From VGXO01 sp964614695 (GTDB lineage: Bacteria > Planctomycetota > Phycisphaerae > Phycisphaerales > SM1A02), in the NCBI GenBank assembly GCA_964614695.1, contig CAZTMB010000002.1, positions 1 through 64,000 of the forward strand: a DNA stretch of 64,000 bases. The letters run 5' to 3'. Both the position numbers and the translations under genes were made by a program. Positions 53,340 through 64,000 of this stretch are shown here, piece after piece (position 1 is the first letter of the stretch; the number at the start of each line of letters is the position of its first letter). Below the pieces are notes generated by a model. The model saw nothing but the letters and a program-made list of their open reading frames with translations, had not been told where the DNA came from and made no database searches.

Positions 53340-54475
53340 ACGGCCATGAGGGGGACGCGGGGGTTCCTGTCGATCCTCGCGCGGCGCGGGATCGTGTCGA
53401 ACGTGAAGCGAGGTCGATCGGATTCGCCGCGGTGGGGGTCTGCGACGCGGCGCCCGTCGACCGGCGCCGTGAACTCGAGGCGTGGATCGCGGCGGGCTCG
53501 CACGGCGAGATGTCGTGGATCGCCGAGCGCATCGAGATCCTGCTCGATCCCGCCAAGGTGCTCGAGGGCGCCCGCTCCGTGATCGTGGTCGCGGACCGAT
53601 ACCACGACGGACGCCCGGATCGCCGCGACGCATCGCAGCCGCCGCGCGGGCGGATCGCGCGGTACGCCCGCGGCGAGGACTACCACCGCACGATCCGCCG
53701 GCGGCTCGAACGCCTCGTCGAAGCGATCGCTCCGGCGCTTCCAGGCGAGGCCTTTCGGATCTGTGTCGACACGGCGCCGCTGCTCGAGCGCGAGTTCGCC
53801 GCCCGGGCGGGCCTGGCTCGGATCGGCAAGCACACGCTGGCGATCTCGCCCGAGTTGGGGAGCTGGACGCTGCTCGGCGCGATCCTGACGACCGCCACGA
53901 TCGCCTCGACCTCGCCCGCAACGCCTCGCCCCGCCGATCCATGCGGCTCGTGCACGCGGTGCATCGAGGCGTGTCCGACCGGGGCGATCACGCCGTTCTC
54001 CGTCGAGGCGACCCGTTGCGTGAGCTACCTCACGATCGAGCACCGTGGCGAGATCGATCCATCGCTGCACGAGGGCCTCGGCGACTGGATCGTCGGCTGC
54101 GACGTGTGCCAGGAGGTCTGCCCGCACAACCAGCCGACCCGTCGCAAGCGAGGCATCGCCGGCGATCCGGCGCTGTCCCCTCGACGCGAGGGGTTCCCGC
54201 TGCTTGAAGTGCTGGGATGGTCGGAGGACGATCGCCGGGCCGCGTTCGTCACGAGTGCGATGAAGCGGGTGAAGCTTCCGGCGATGCGGCGCAACGCGGT
54301 GATCGCCGCCACCAACGCCGTGCTCGATCCGGCCTTCACCACCTCTCCGAACGCTTCGCTCGAGGCGATTGAGAACAGGCTCCGCGAGATCGCCGACGAT
54401 CCGAGCGAGGAGGCCCTGGTGCGAACGACCGCGAGGCAGTCGCTGGATCGAATCGCTTCGCGTCGCGGTTCTTGA
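53336..54475 (+). CDS. queG: Epoxyqueuosine reductase QueG
   Basis: 379 residues. It reduces epoxyqueuosine in tRNA to queuosine with cobalamin and two 4Fe-4S clusters. The N-terminal B12-binding part holds FAAVGVCDAAPVD and RYARGEDYHRTIRRRLERLV; CVDTAPLLEREFAARAGLARIGKHTL gives the catalytic Asp. The ferredoxin part has PCGSCTRCIEACPTGAI and then CDVCQEVCPHNQP. The C-terminal HEAT-like helices follow. ATG 53336 overlaps the hpnE stop (ATGA). Its place at the end of the squalene operon has no obvious metabolic reason. Confidence 0.95.
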   Translation: MNGHEGDAGVPVDPRAARDRVEREARSIGFAAVGVCDAAPVDRRRELEAWIAAGSHGEMSWIAERIEILLDPAKVLEGARSVIVVADRYHDGRPDRRDASQPPRGRIARYARGEDYHRTIRRRLERLVEAIAPALPGEAFRICVDTAPLLEREFAARAGLARIGKHTLAISPELGSWTLLGAILTTATIASTSPATPRPADPCGSCTRCIEACPTGAITPFSVEATRCVSYLTIEHRGEIDPSLHEGLGDWIVGCDVCQEVCPHNQPTRRKRGIAGDPALSPRREGFPLLEVLGWSEDDRRAAFVTSAMKRVKLPAMRRNAVIAATNAVLDPAFTTSPNASLEAIENRLREIADDPSEEALVRTTARQSLDRIASRRGS

Positions 54476-54499
54476 CGTGAGCCTCGCGACTCGACGCGT

Positions 54500-54895
54500 T
54501 CAGGCGCCGAGCGAGCCGTAGACCTCGCTGAGCGTGCCGACCACGACTACCCCGATTCCAAGTACGGCCAACGCCATCGCCAGCGTGCCGACGGCGGCCC
54601 AAACCCAGGCCCGACGGCGGTCCTTGAGTCCCAGGATCCCGCAGACGACGATCGGCAATCCGATCAGCGCGCCCCACCACGGATTCGAGGCCAGAAGCAG
54701 CGACGGACCCGAGAGGGCGAGTTCCGTCTCGCGGGCGAGCGACGCCACCGCATATCCGGCCACCACGCCCCCGGCGGACAGCAGCGGACCGATCACGAGG
54801 AGCGAGACGAGCTTGGCGGTGCGAAGGAGATCGAGCACCCGGCGTGCTTCGGAGCCAGCCGGCGGTTGGAGCGATGCGAGACGCGAGTCGGTCAC
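54500..54895 (-). CDS. Small integral membrane protein, unknown function
   Basis: 131 residues from GTG 54895, with about three hydrophobic segments (near residues 27-55, 65-88, 95-125). Not recognised. The GTG lies inside the 55-bp sequence duplicated around gap 3. If the gap is removed, it begins 10 nt after the TGA of the coiled-coil lipoprotein (55061), so the two are adjacent in one operon. Convergent with queG, 24 nt away. Confidence 0.65.
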   Translation of the reverse strand: MTDSRLASLQPPAGSEARRVLDLLRTAKLVSLLVIGPLLSAGGVVAGYAVASLARETELALSGPSLLLASNPWWGALIGLPIVVCGILGLKDRRRAWVWAAVGTLAMALAVLGIGVVVVGTLSEVYGSLGA

Positions 54896-54916
54896 GCGAA
54901 GCGGCTCAGCGGGCCC
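54862..54916. repeat. 55-bp duplicated sequence, left copy, touching gap 3
   Basis: Identical to 55017-55071 and flush against the Ns on both sides. This is the mark of two contigs that overlap by one k-mer (55), not a biological repeat. Confidence 0.9.
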
Positions 54917-55016
54917 NNNNNNNNNNNNNNNNNNNNNNNNNNNNNNNNNNNNNNNNNNNNNNNNNNNNNNNNNNNNNNNNNNNNNNNNNNNNNNNNNNNN
55001 NNNNNNNNNNNNNNNN
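54917..55016. other. Assembly gap 3 (100 N)
   Basis: Default-length gap between identical 55-bp ends. The reading frames of the small membrane protein and of the coiled-coil lipoprotein both fit the joined sequence, with no stretch left to explain. Confidence 0.92.
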
Positions 55017-55060
55017 GCGGTTGGAGCGATGCGAGACGCGAGTCGGTCACGCGAAGCGGC

Positions 55061-57085
55061 TCAGCGGGCCCGAGCGCCGCCGGCCGCACCACCCATCATC
55101 GCGGTCATCATCTCCTGCTGCATCGCGACGCCGGCGGCCTGCGCCGAGGCGAATTCGCCGTCGCGCACCCGTTGGGCGAACATCGTGAAGAAGGGGCCCA
55201 TCTGCTTGGCCATACCTTCCATCATGCCGGCCTGCATCGCCATCTGCGCGGGATCGCCGCCGCCCATCATGCTGTCGAAGTCGGCGTACCACTTTCCGCC
55301 CTCTGCGACGAGCACGAGTTCCGTGCCACCGAGGTCGACCACGGCTTGATCACCCTCGTTTGAAACCAGCTCCGCGGACTCCATGCCGGGCATCGAGCCG
55401 CCTCCAAGCTGCTCGAGTCCGCTCGCGGATCCGAAGGTCTCGACCATCGCCGCACGAACCGGCTCCGCGGCCTGCCCGATCGCGATCACGGCCTTGAGCA
55501 TGCGGCGACCACCCGGAGAGGTCGCCCGGAACACCTGCTCCATCATCGCCGCGTCACCGTCGGCCAGCCCGCCTCGCCTCAGGAACTCGAGCAGTGCTTC
55601 CGCCGAGGCAAACGGCGGTCCGCCCGCCGAGTTCGCGGCGGACGCGGATGCGCTCGACATCGATGACCCGCGACCGTCATTGGCCGTGCCGCCGATCTCG
55701 CGCTGTGCGAACCGCGACATCGCCGACTGCAGTTCCTGTTGCAGCAGGGTGCCGGTGGCTCCGGACAAAGCGGGAAGCGACTCGAGCGACTCGGCGATCT
55801 CCGTGAAGATCTCCTCCGCACGGGCCCGAGCGCTTTGCGCCTCGGCGGAAGCGCCTTCGAGAGCCCGCCGCCAGCGGTCGACCTCGCCACCGCTCGGAAG
55901 ATTCTCGAGAAGCGCCTTGTAGAAGGAAGCCTGCGCGGCGAACGCGTCGGCTTCGGCGACGGAGACCGCCGCCGCGCCCTGTCGCGCCGCCACCACGAGC
56001 CAGTCGAGCGAAGCCTGCAGATCCCGCGAACCACCCGAGCGGGCTCGACGCGCGGCGCTCGCTGCGGCTTCGAAGTCGGAACGGGCGGCGGCGGCGGACT
56101 GTCCGAAGGACGACTCGGCGCCGAGCTCGATCGCCGCGGCGGCGGGCACGAGCCGCTGCCGGATGTCGGCCGCGGCCTGCCGGAAGGTCGAAGACTGCGC
56201 CGCGAGCGCGGACGAGACTTCCGTCAGCAGGTTCGCGGCCTGCTCGCGCCCCGCGGCCAAGGCTTCGAGACCGAGGCGTTCTCGCTCGCGGTCGCGGATC
56301 GCGTCGGCCTGGGTCTCGAAGGCGATCTCCTGTCCGGAGGCCTCCACGGCCAATTCGTTGGCCATGCGGCGAAGTTCGGCGGACTCGGCGATCAGGTCGA
56401 ACGCATCGATCGGGTTCTGGGCCGAGGCCTGTCGCTGCAGTTCCAAGGCGTCCGCGTTCAACTCGCCCGAGCGGCGGCGGAACGACTCGATCGACTCGGC
56501 AAGCCTGTCGGCGCCGCGTCGCTCGGTCTCGATCACCGCCTGTTCGGAGCTCGCCGCGCGGCGGGCTTCGCCTGCCGACCGGCGCAGCGCGTCGGCGGCC
56601 GGCAACTGCATCGCCTCGTTCGCGGCCGCCGCGGCATCGAGATCGGCGGCGGCGCGGGCCGTCGCGAGCACCACCCGACGTGCCGCCGCTGCGGTGCTCG
56701 TCTCGGCGAGCAGATCCTGCATGCGGAGCCGCGCCTGATCGAGCTTCACCTCGGCGAGCATGAGTCCCGCGGCGGCATTGCCGCTCGAGGCGAGCGGCGA
56801 GATCTGGTTCGCGATGCCTGAAAGCGCCCGGTCGGTCGTCGCACGCAAGCCCGCGAAGGCTTCGATCTGCCGAGCCTCGTCGTCGTCGATCGCCTTCGAC
56901 GCGAGCTCCGAGCCGACCAGCATCGTCGCGGGGCGGTTGGCAACCACCTCGAGGTAGGCGGTCCGTGCCGAAGCGAGTTGCGCCTGCGCCTGGCTGCTCT
57001 CGGCGACACCGGAGTCCTCGCAGGCGAGCGGCAGGATCGCGAGGGCAAGCGGGGCGAGGAGCGGAAGGCGTCGTGAGATGGACAT
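55061..57085 (-). CDS. Long coiled-coil envelope lipoprotein, unknown function
   Basis: 674 residues. ATG 57085; the signal peptide ends in LAILPLAC, a reasonable lipobox, giving Cys22. Residues about 30-470 are almost entirely Ala/Glu/Arg/Gln-rich helix and should form long coiled coils; there are few Pro or Gly. From about 495 the sequence changes to a compact part (ASAEALLEFLRRGGLADGDAA MMEQVF, VVDLGGTELVLVAEGGKWYAD) that may be a small beta domain, then a Met-rich tail. No catalytic motif. It resembles structural or tethering proteins of the periplasm; function is not known. It is the middle gene of a minus-strand unit with 57161 and 54500. Confidence 0.7.
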   Translation of the reverse strand: MSISRRLPLLAPLALAILPLACEDSGVAESSQAQAQLASARTAYLEVVANRPATMLVGSELASKAIDDDEARQIEAFAGLRATTDRALSGIANQISPLASSGNAAAGLMLAEVKLDQARLRMQDLLAETSTAAAARRVVLATARAAADLDAAAAANEAMQLPAADALRRSAGEARRAASSEQAVIETERRGADRLAESIESFRRRSGELNADALELQRQASAQNPIDAFDLIAESAELRRMANELAVEASGQEIAFETQADAIRDRERERLGLEALAAGREQAANLLTEVSSALAAQSSTFRQAAADIRQRLVPAAAAIELGAESSFGQSAAAARSDFEAAASAARRARSGGSRDLQASLDWLVVAARQGAAAVSVAEADAFAAQASFYKALLENLPSGGEVDRWRRALEGASAEAQSARARAEEIFTEIAESLESLPALSGATGTLLQQELQSAMSRFAQREIGGTANDGRGSSMSSASASAANSAGGPPFASAEALLEFLRRGGLADGDAAMMEQVFRATSPGGRRMLKAVIAIGQAAEPVRAAMVETFGSASGLEQLGGGSMPGMESAELVSNEGDQAVVDLGGTELVLVAEGGKWYADFDSMMGGGDPAQMAMQAGMMEGMAKQMGPFFTMFAQRVRDGEFASAQAAGVAMQQEMMTAMMGGAAGGARAR

Positions 57086-57160
57086 CGGTCGATCCGGGAA
57101 GGCCTGAGATGCCGGGACTTCGAAGCGGGCGAGTGTAACAGCGGACCCGCGTCGCCCGAC

Positions 57161-58672
57161 TCAGCGCGTCGGTCCGGCGGCGGGCTCGGTCGGGCTCGGA
57201 GGCAGCCCGATCTCCGGTCGGATCGCGGGTGGCTCGTAGTCGACCGGATAGGTCGGTCGCGGCTGGTACATCGCCTCGATCCAACGCACCGCGTCGGCCA
57301 GAAGGCGCTGGTTCGCGTTGGTGAAGACCGGCTTCCATCCGGGCACGTCGGGGTGCGGGAAGCGGGCTTCGGTTCGCGGCAGGGCGTGCTGGATGATCAG
57401 CGAGTCGAGCGGACGATCGAAGTCGACGAGCGGCTCGTCCGACCACTCCGACCGCAGGAGGATCAGCAGGTTGGTGAAGCGGACCCGCTCGTCGCGGCTG
57501 TTGCGGTTGTGCAGGAAGAACCGCCCGCCCTCGAGGCCGCCGTGGCACCGGCTCGTCGCGCAGTTGCCGATCAGCCAGGCGTCGTGGACGCGTTGGCGGA
57601 AGAGGTTCAGCGCGAACGGCTCGCTGTCGACGCTGATCTCCGGATAGAGGTCGCGGGCCTTGAGTTCGAACATCAGTCGCACGAGATCGATCGGATCGGC
57701 GCGGAACATCCGGGTGCGTCCCTCGCTCGTCGCCGGGATCGCCGGATGCGCGGCGTACCGCTGGATGAGCGTGCGGATCGTCTCGGGCTCGATCGAGATG
57801 CGGGGCGGGCGACGGAAGTCGATCTCGAGCACGCGGATGAGGTTGACGTCGTCCCGCGAGAGCAGCCGTTGCGGGAGGAGTTCCTTGAGCGGAATCGTGC
57901 CGCGGGCCACGTCGCCGGGATCGAACTCGCCATCGTCGAGAATCGGCTCGGTCCGGGGCGCCGGTCCCTCGAGCGCGATCTGCGCCTCGACCACCGCCCG
58001 CAGGGTGCGGGCGTCGCCGAGATCGAAGTCCGCCAGAAGCCGATCGAGCTCCTCGAGCGCCTCGGGGTACATCCTCCGCTGATGCAGCCAGCGGCAGAGA
58101 GCCAGCCGTCGGACGTGGTCGATCTTCGGGATCGCCTCGCGAAGCCGCTCGAACTTCTCGCGATCGGACTCCTCGAGCACGACCTGCTGCACGGACTTCC
58201 GCGGGAAGCGGGTCTCGATGCCCGCGATCTCCATCACCACCTCGCCGTAGTCGTCGGCGAGCACGATGCCGCGGAAGGTGTTGCCGTCGCGCAGTCGCAC
58301 CACGCCGTTCTGTCCGGGCTTCGGCTCGACGAGCGGCACGATCGAGACGATGCGGGCCTTCGGGAAGGCCTTCTCCTCGCCCTCGTGCTCGATCACGATC
58401 TCGTCGGGGCTCTCTCGCAGCAGTCGCCCGCCGAGCTCGGTGTGGCGATCGATGATCAGGTAGACCCGCGACGGCGAGGACGCTGAGGAATCCTCCGCCA
58501 CGTCGAGGCTCTCGTCCTCCGCGGGCGATCCCTCGTCCACGTCCGGAGTCGGCGGTGCTTCGCTCGGCGTCGGCGAGCCTGCGGGCGTCGGCTCGGCGGG
58601 CGCGGGCGGATCGTCGACCGCCGGGGTGAGCAGCAGCGCGACGGACAGGAGACTCTCGAGGATCCAGGACAT
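57161..58672 (-). CDS. Exported protein of unknown function with CX4CH motif
   Basis: 503 residues. ATG 58672 places a signal-like MSWILESLLSVALLLTPAV at the N-terminus, then a Pro/Ala/Glu-rich acidic linker of about 70 residues. Residues 75-170 (RVYLIIDRHTELGGRLLRE and FRGIVLADDYGEVVMEIAG) look like two SH3/Sm-like beta modules. A helical region follows, then WLIGNCATSRCHGGLEGG, a Cys-x4-Cys-His that could bind a c-type haem in variant form, with NRNSRDERVRFTNLL after it. PVFTNANQRLLADAVRWIEAMYQ ends the fold. This pattern occurs in planctomycete cytochrome-like domains but haem attachment is uncertain. Function unknown. Confidence 0.7.
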   Translation of the reverse strand: MSWILESLLSVALLLTPAVDDPPAPAEPTPAGSPTPSEAPPTPDVDEGSPAEDESLDVAEDSSASSPSRVYLIIDRHTELGGRLLRESPDEIVIEHEGEEKAFPKARIVSIVPLVEPKPGQNGVVRLRDGNTFRGIVLADDYGEVVMEIAGIETRFPRKSVQQVVLEESDREKFERLREAIPKIDHVRRLALCRWLHQRRMYPEALEELDRLLADFDLGDARTLRAVVEAQIALEGPAPRTEPILDDGEFDPGDVARGTIPLKELLPQRLLSRDDVNLIRVLEIDFRRPPRISIEPETIRTLIQRYAAHPAIPATSEGRTRMFRADPIDLVRLMFELKARDLYPEISVDSEPFALNLFRQRVHDAWLIGNCATSRCHGGLEGGRFFLHNRNSRDERVRFTNLLILLRSEWSDEPLVDFDRPLDSLIIQHALPRTEARFPHPDVPGWKPVFTNANQRLLADAVRWIEAMYQPRPTYPVDYEPPAIRPEIGLPPSPTEPAAGPTR

Positions 58673-58796
58673 CGGGGGGCGTGATTCTCGGCGCTCGAGC
58701 GTGGCGAGGCAATCGGCGATTCGCGGCTTCGCACGACGCCGGCGCGTCCGACGGCGGTGGTATGGTCCGCACCCCGCGTCCAAGGAGATCCCAACG

Positions 58797-59792
58797 ATGA
58801 AGCTCGGCGTCATGGCGGCCCTCTTCGCGGGCCGCACCCTCGAAGAAGCCCTCGCGATCTGTGTGGAGTCCGGGCTCGATGCGATCGAACTTCCCGTCGG
58901 GGCCTACCCCGGCAAGCCCTTCTTCGATCCCGACAAGGTGCTCGCCTCGGCCAAGGAACAGCAGCGGATCAAGGCGATGATCGCCGACCACGGGCTCTCG
59001 CTCTCGGCGATCTCCTGCCACGGCAATCCGGTGCATCCCGATCCGAAGAAGGCGAAGCCGCACCATGCGGCGTTCGAGACCGCGGTGAAGCTCGCCCCGA
59101 AGCTCGGCACCGACATCGTCATCACGTTCTCCGGCTGCCCCGGCGGGGCGAAGGGCGACAAGCAGCCCAACTGGGTCACCTGCCCGTGGCCGGGCGAGTT
59201 CCTCGAGGTGCTCCAGTACCAGTGGGACACCGTGCTCGTGCCCTACTGGGCGACGCAGGCGAAGTTGGCCCACCAGCACGGCGTGCGGGTCGCGTGGGAG
59301 CCGCATCCGGGCTTCTGCGTCTACAACCCCGACACCACGATCCGGCTCGCCGAGCGGGCGATGAAGGCCTCCGGCGTGAAGGCGAAGCGATCGGTGCTCG
59401 GCTGCAACTTCGATCCGTCGCACTTCTTCTGGCAGGGGATCGACCCGGTCAAGGCCGTCGGCCCGATCGCGCAGGCGGGGCTTCTGTTCCATGTGCATGC
59501 GAAGGACACCGAGCTCTCACGCACCGAAGGCCCGGTCAACGGCTACCTCGACGCGCGACCGTACGGCGATCTCGCCCATCGATCGTGGAGCTTCCGCACC
59601 TGCGGCTGGGGCCACGGCCACGAGTTCTGGCGGCCCTTCGTCAGCGAGCTGCGCCGGCACGGCTACGACCACGTCCTCTCGATCGAGCACGAGGACGCGA
59701 TGATGTCGATCGAGGAAGGCCTCGAGCGGGCGGTCGCGTTCCTCGCCGAGGCGATGATGTTCGAGCCGCCCGCGACGCCGTGGTGGCACTGA
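58797..59792 (+). CDS. Sugar phosphate isomerase/epimerase-family TIM barrel
   Basis: 331 residues. ATG 58797, nine nt after AAGGAG; a TATGGT about 33 nt upstream is a candidate -10 with leader. The xylose-isomerase-like barrel shows KLGVMAALFAG, SGLDAIELPVGAYPG, LSLSAISCHGNPVHPD, VITFSGCPGG, VAWEPHPGFCVY (Glu for metal), CNFDPSHFFWQGID, LLFHVHAKDTEL, GWGHGHEFW and SIEHEDAMMS. The metal ligands Glu, Asp, His, Glu are all in place. Such proteins (IolE, IolI, YcjR and 2-keto-sugar epimerase types) act on sugars or inositol derivatives; no inositol or sugar operon surrounds it, so substrate is unknown. Ends 34 nt from the convergent DUF4139 gene. Confidence 0.85.
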   Translation: MKLGVMAALFAGRTLEEALAICVESGLDAIELPVGAYPGKPFFDPDKVLASAKEQQRIKAMIADHGLSLSAISCHGNPVHPDPKKAKPHHAAFETAVKLAPKLGTDIVITFSGCPGGAKGDKQPNWVTCPWPGEFLEVLQYQWDTVLVPYWATQAKLAHQHGVRVAWEPHPGFCVYNPDTTIRLAERAMKASGVKAKRSVLGCNFDPSHFFWQGIDPVKAVGPIAQAGLLFHVHAKDTELSRTEGPVNGYLDARPYGDLAHRSWSFRTCGWGHGHEFWRPFVSELRRHGYDHVLSIEHEDAMMSIEEGLERAVAFLAEAMMFEPPATPWWH

Positions 59793-59825
59793 GCGTGGCA
59801 CTGAGCCGCGACGGGCGAGCGAGGC

Positions 59826-61547
59826 TCACTCCGGGATCGGCGTGATCTCGACGTCGGCGCTGTGGGCGATCTTCGTCGTCCACGCGAGCGTCGCCTTCGA
59901 GTCGGTCGTGCCCGCGGCGCCGAGGGCGATCGTCCACTTGAGGAGGCCCTGCGGGGCGTCCTTCTCGAGATAGGCCGCGTCGGTGTCGAGCGGCCGGCTG
60001 AGGTCGGTCACCGTGACGGTGATCTTCTCGTTGCGCGAGACCGGGCGGCGATCCCACACTTCGACGATCACCGCCCGCGGAAGGCGGTTCTCGAGCTCGA
60101 TGCGATTGGAGATCGTGGTCTGCCGCCCGCCGCCGAAGAGCCCGGTGGTCGAGGTGTTGCGGACGCTCGGCTGCTTCACGACCTCGAGCCGCGGCTCGGG
60201 GCCGAGGAAGATCTCGAACTTGCCGCGGCCCTGCACCGCAGGGAGTTCGGTCTCGCCGACGTAGGCGCCGGCGACGAAGATGGATGCGTCGCCGGGAAGC
60301 AGCACCAGATCGGTCGAGTTCTCGAGCGTCGCGCGAAGCGACGGCGGCACGCCGGTGATCGGCCGGCTCACGAAGACGAGCCGCGGCTTCGCATCGATCG
60401 AGTCGATCCGCAGGCGCTGCGTCTGCGCAGCGTCGCTGGGGACCGACACCGGCCGGGGCAGTCGATAGGCGACGGCAAGGCCGCTGTCGAAGGCGATCGC
60501 GGCGTCGCCGGGATCCCCGAAGATTCCGCCGCTGCCCCCGCCGCCGCCGAACCCTGCGCTTCCGGGAGGCGCCATCGGACGCCCCGCGTCGAAGGCAAGC
60601 GAGTCGACCTTCTCGCGAGCGGCCGGCGGCGGAACGTAGACGTCGACGAAGACCGGATCGATCTCGGGCGGCGCGGTCGGCTCGGTCGGATCGGCGGTCG
60701 AGAGTTCAAGCACGACGTCGGTCCAGTCCTCTCCGGTCGCCTGCTCGACGAGGGCGTCGTACTCAAGGTCGGTGCGGTTGCCGGCGACATCGGTGCGGAT
60801 GCGGTAGGCCGGGCGCCACGAGGCGCCGTCGACGCGATAGAGCAGTTCGATCGTGGCGGCGCCGCCCGTCGGCGAACTGACCGTGACATCCTGCACGAGC
60901 CGCGTGCCGATGCGGCTGCCGATCGCCCGGCGTTCCCACTCGAGGGTCGCCTTCACGCGACGCCTCTCGGCGAGGATCGCCGCGAGTTCACGCTTGCGAA
61001 GCAGAAGCCCCGCGCGGCGCTCGGCGAGGAACCGCATCTGCTCGGCGACCTGCCCGAGATCGAGCGCCTCGGTGCCCGCGGCGGCCGCGGCCTGCTGGCC
61101 GGCCCGCGCCGAGATCGCCTCGAGAAACGCCCACTCGCCGTCGAGGACCCTGGCGTCGTCCTCGAGCGCCGCGATCTCAAGGCCGATCGCCTCGATTCGG
61201 GCGTCGAGTTCGCCCGCGCGGCCGCGGGCCTCCGGATCGGCGACCGGCACTTCGCGGACGACCACCTCGATCACCTTCGCTTCGCCGTCGACGCGAGCCT
61301 GCACGCTGTCCTCGACGAGTCCGCCGGGCGCGACGTCGAGGAAGCGGACGAGGCTCGTCCCCTGCGGAAGTTCCACGTCGGCGCGACGCGTGATCGCCGC
61401 TTCGTCGCGGTAGACCGTCGCGGCGACGATGCGCGATTCCGCCAGAATCGGTTCGCCGGACGCATCGATCGAAGGCGACTGCGGCGCAGCGAAGGAGGAG
61501 GCCGTCGCGAGGATCGCGAGGCAGAGAGACGCAAGGCGATTCGTCAC
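59826..61547 (-). CDS. DUF4139/DUF4140 (mucoidy inhibitor MuiA-like) exported protein
   Basis: 573 residues from GTG 61547, seven nt after AGGAG, with a signal peptide (LASLCLAILATASSFA). The N-terminal DUF4140 segment VAATVYRDEAAITRRADVELPQG leads to a coiled coil (about 100-190), then the DUF4139 part (PTGGAATIELLYRVDGASWRPAYRIRTDV, WTDVVLELSTADP, and the C-terminal ISNRIELENRLPRAVIVEVWDRRPVSRNEKITV). In a few bacteria relatives affect mucoidy or exopolysaccharide; the biochemical role is not known. A Gly-rich insert (GFGGGGGSGG) sits in the middle. It follows the glutamate dehydrogenase gene by 52 nt, same strand. Confidence 0.85.
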   Translation of the reverse strand: MTNRLASLCLAILATASSFAAPQSPSIDASGEPILAESRIVAATVYRDEAAITRRADVELPQGTSLVRFLDVAPGGLVEDSVQARVDGEAKVIEVVVREVPVADPEARGRAGELDARIEAIGLEIAALEDDARVLDGEWAFLEAISARAGQQAAAAAGTEALDLGQVAEQMRFLAERRAGLLLRKRELAAILAERRRVKATLEWERRAIGSRIGTRLVQDVTVSSPTGGAATIELLYRVDGASWRPAYRIRTDVAGNRTDLEYDALVEQATGEDWTDVVLELSTADPTEPTAPPEIDPVFVDVYVPPPAAREKVDSLAFDAGRPMAPPGSAGFGGGGGSGGIFGDPGDAAIAFDSGLAVAYRLPRPVSVPSDAAQTQRLRIDSIDAKPRLVFVSRPITGVPPSLRATLENSTDLVLLPGDASIFVAGAYVGETELPAVQGRGKFEIFLGPEPRLEVVKQPSVRNTSTTGLFGGGRQTTISNRIELENRLPRAVIVEVWDRRPVSRNEKITVTVTDLSRPLDTDAAYLEKDAPQGLLKWTIALGAAGTTDSKATLAWTTKIAHSADVEITPIPE

Positions 61548-61599
61548 GATCGGGCTCCTCTCCGCCGCGTGGCGGCGGAATCGGGTTCTCACGCGAGGA

Positions 61600-64000
<2,401 letters not shown>

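Noticed and set aside
54862..55071. 55-bp direct repeats, as target-site duplication or mobile-element ends
   Set aside because: Both copies touch the N gap exactly and equal an assembler k-mer; they are contig overlap.

Overview
This is a very GC-rich 64 kb chromosomal window with about 45 protein genes, one tRNA and almost no non-coding space. It most resembles a member of the Planctomycetota, probably class Phycisphaerae. The grounds are: two secreted proteins ending in PEP-CTERM-type anchors (VPAP, hydrophobic stretch, poly-Arg); two others ending in tandem dockerin-like Asp repeats that finish in a WG-x-C type tail; a cysteine module typical of that group; a Gram-negative envelope (LptE-like, BamD-like and TolC-like proteins, many lipoproteins); the HpnC/HpnD/HpnE squalene route; and flagellar regulators. 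The taxonomic call is inference from gene content. Three 100-N gaps (5191-5290, 11389-11488, 54917-55016) are each flanked by identical sequence lying flush against the Ns, so they are probably overlapping contig ends, not missing DNA.

Layout. 1-4 kb (minus): a cut-off gene, a degenerate nucleotidyltransferase-like gene and an MMPL/RND transporter in one translationally coupled unit. 4-8.7 kb (plus): two PEP-CTERM proteins and a vanadium-haloperoxidase-like secreted protein. 8.7-12 kb (minus): dihydroorotase, a DUF4920 lipoprotein and a Cys-rich repeat lipoprotein. 12-17.6 kb: a UvrC lacking its C-terminal HhH domain, then a minus-strand envelope unit (BamD-like, LptE-like, FtsH). 17.8-22.4 kb (plus): a lipid kinase and the flagellar regulatory trio FlhF, FlhG and a FliA/WhiG sigma factor, with a promoter and a strong terminator. 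22.5-28 kb: a dockerin-tailed secreted protein, tRNA-Ala(TGC), an SH3-like secreted protein, a TolC-family protein and Sua5. 28-34.5 kb (minus): HutU and HutH separated by a large secreted subtilase. 34.6-38.6 kb (plus): a membrane protein, a PfkB-family kinase and an S9/DPP-IV peptidase. 38.6-42.7 kb (minus): HU, UDP-glucose dehydrogenase, and a coupled nuclease-fold protein and alkylguanine methyltransferase pair. 43-47.7 kb (plus): GlyA and a 1119-residue protein related to indolepyruvate:ferredoxin oxidoreductase that has lost the recognisable cofactor motifs. 47.7-54.5 kb: RlmN and IspH (minus) divergent from hpnC-hpnD-hpnE-queG (plus), so isoprenoid precursor synthesis sits back to back with squalene synthesis. 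54.5-64 kb: three envelope/secreted proteins of unknown role, a sugar-isomerase-like TIM barrel, a DUF4139 protein and a large NAD-glutamate dehydrogenase running off the right edge.

Two themes stand out. First, many genes are chained by 1-4 nt stop/start overlaps (GTGA, ATGA, TGATG). Second, at least eight genes carry a TAnnnT hexamer only 6-8 nt before the start codon with no ribosome binding site between, which suggests leaderless transcription. The most unusual protein is the degenerate oxidoreductase at 44389-47748.
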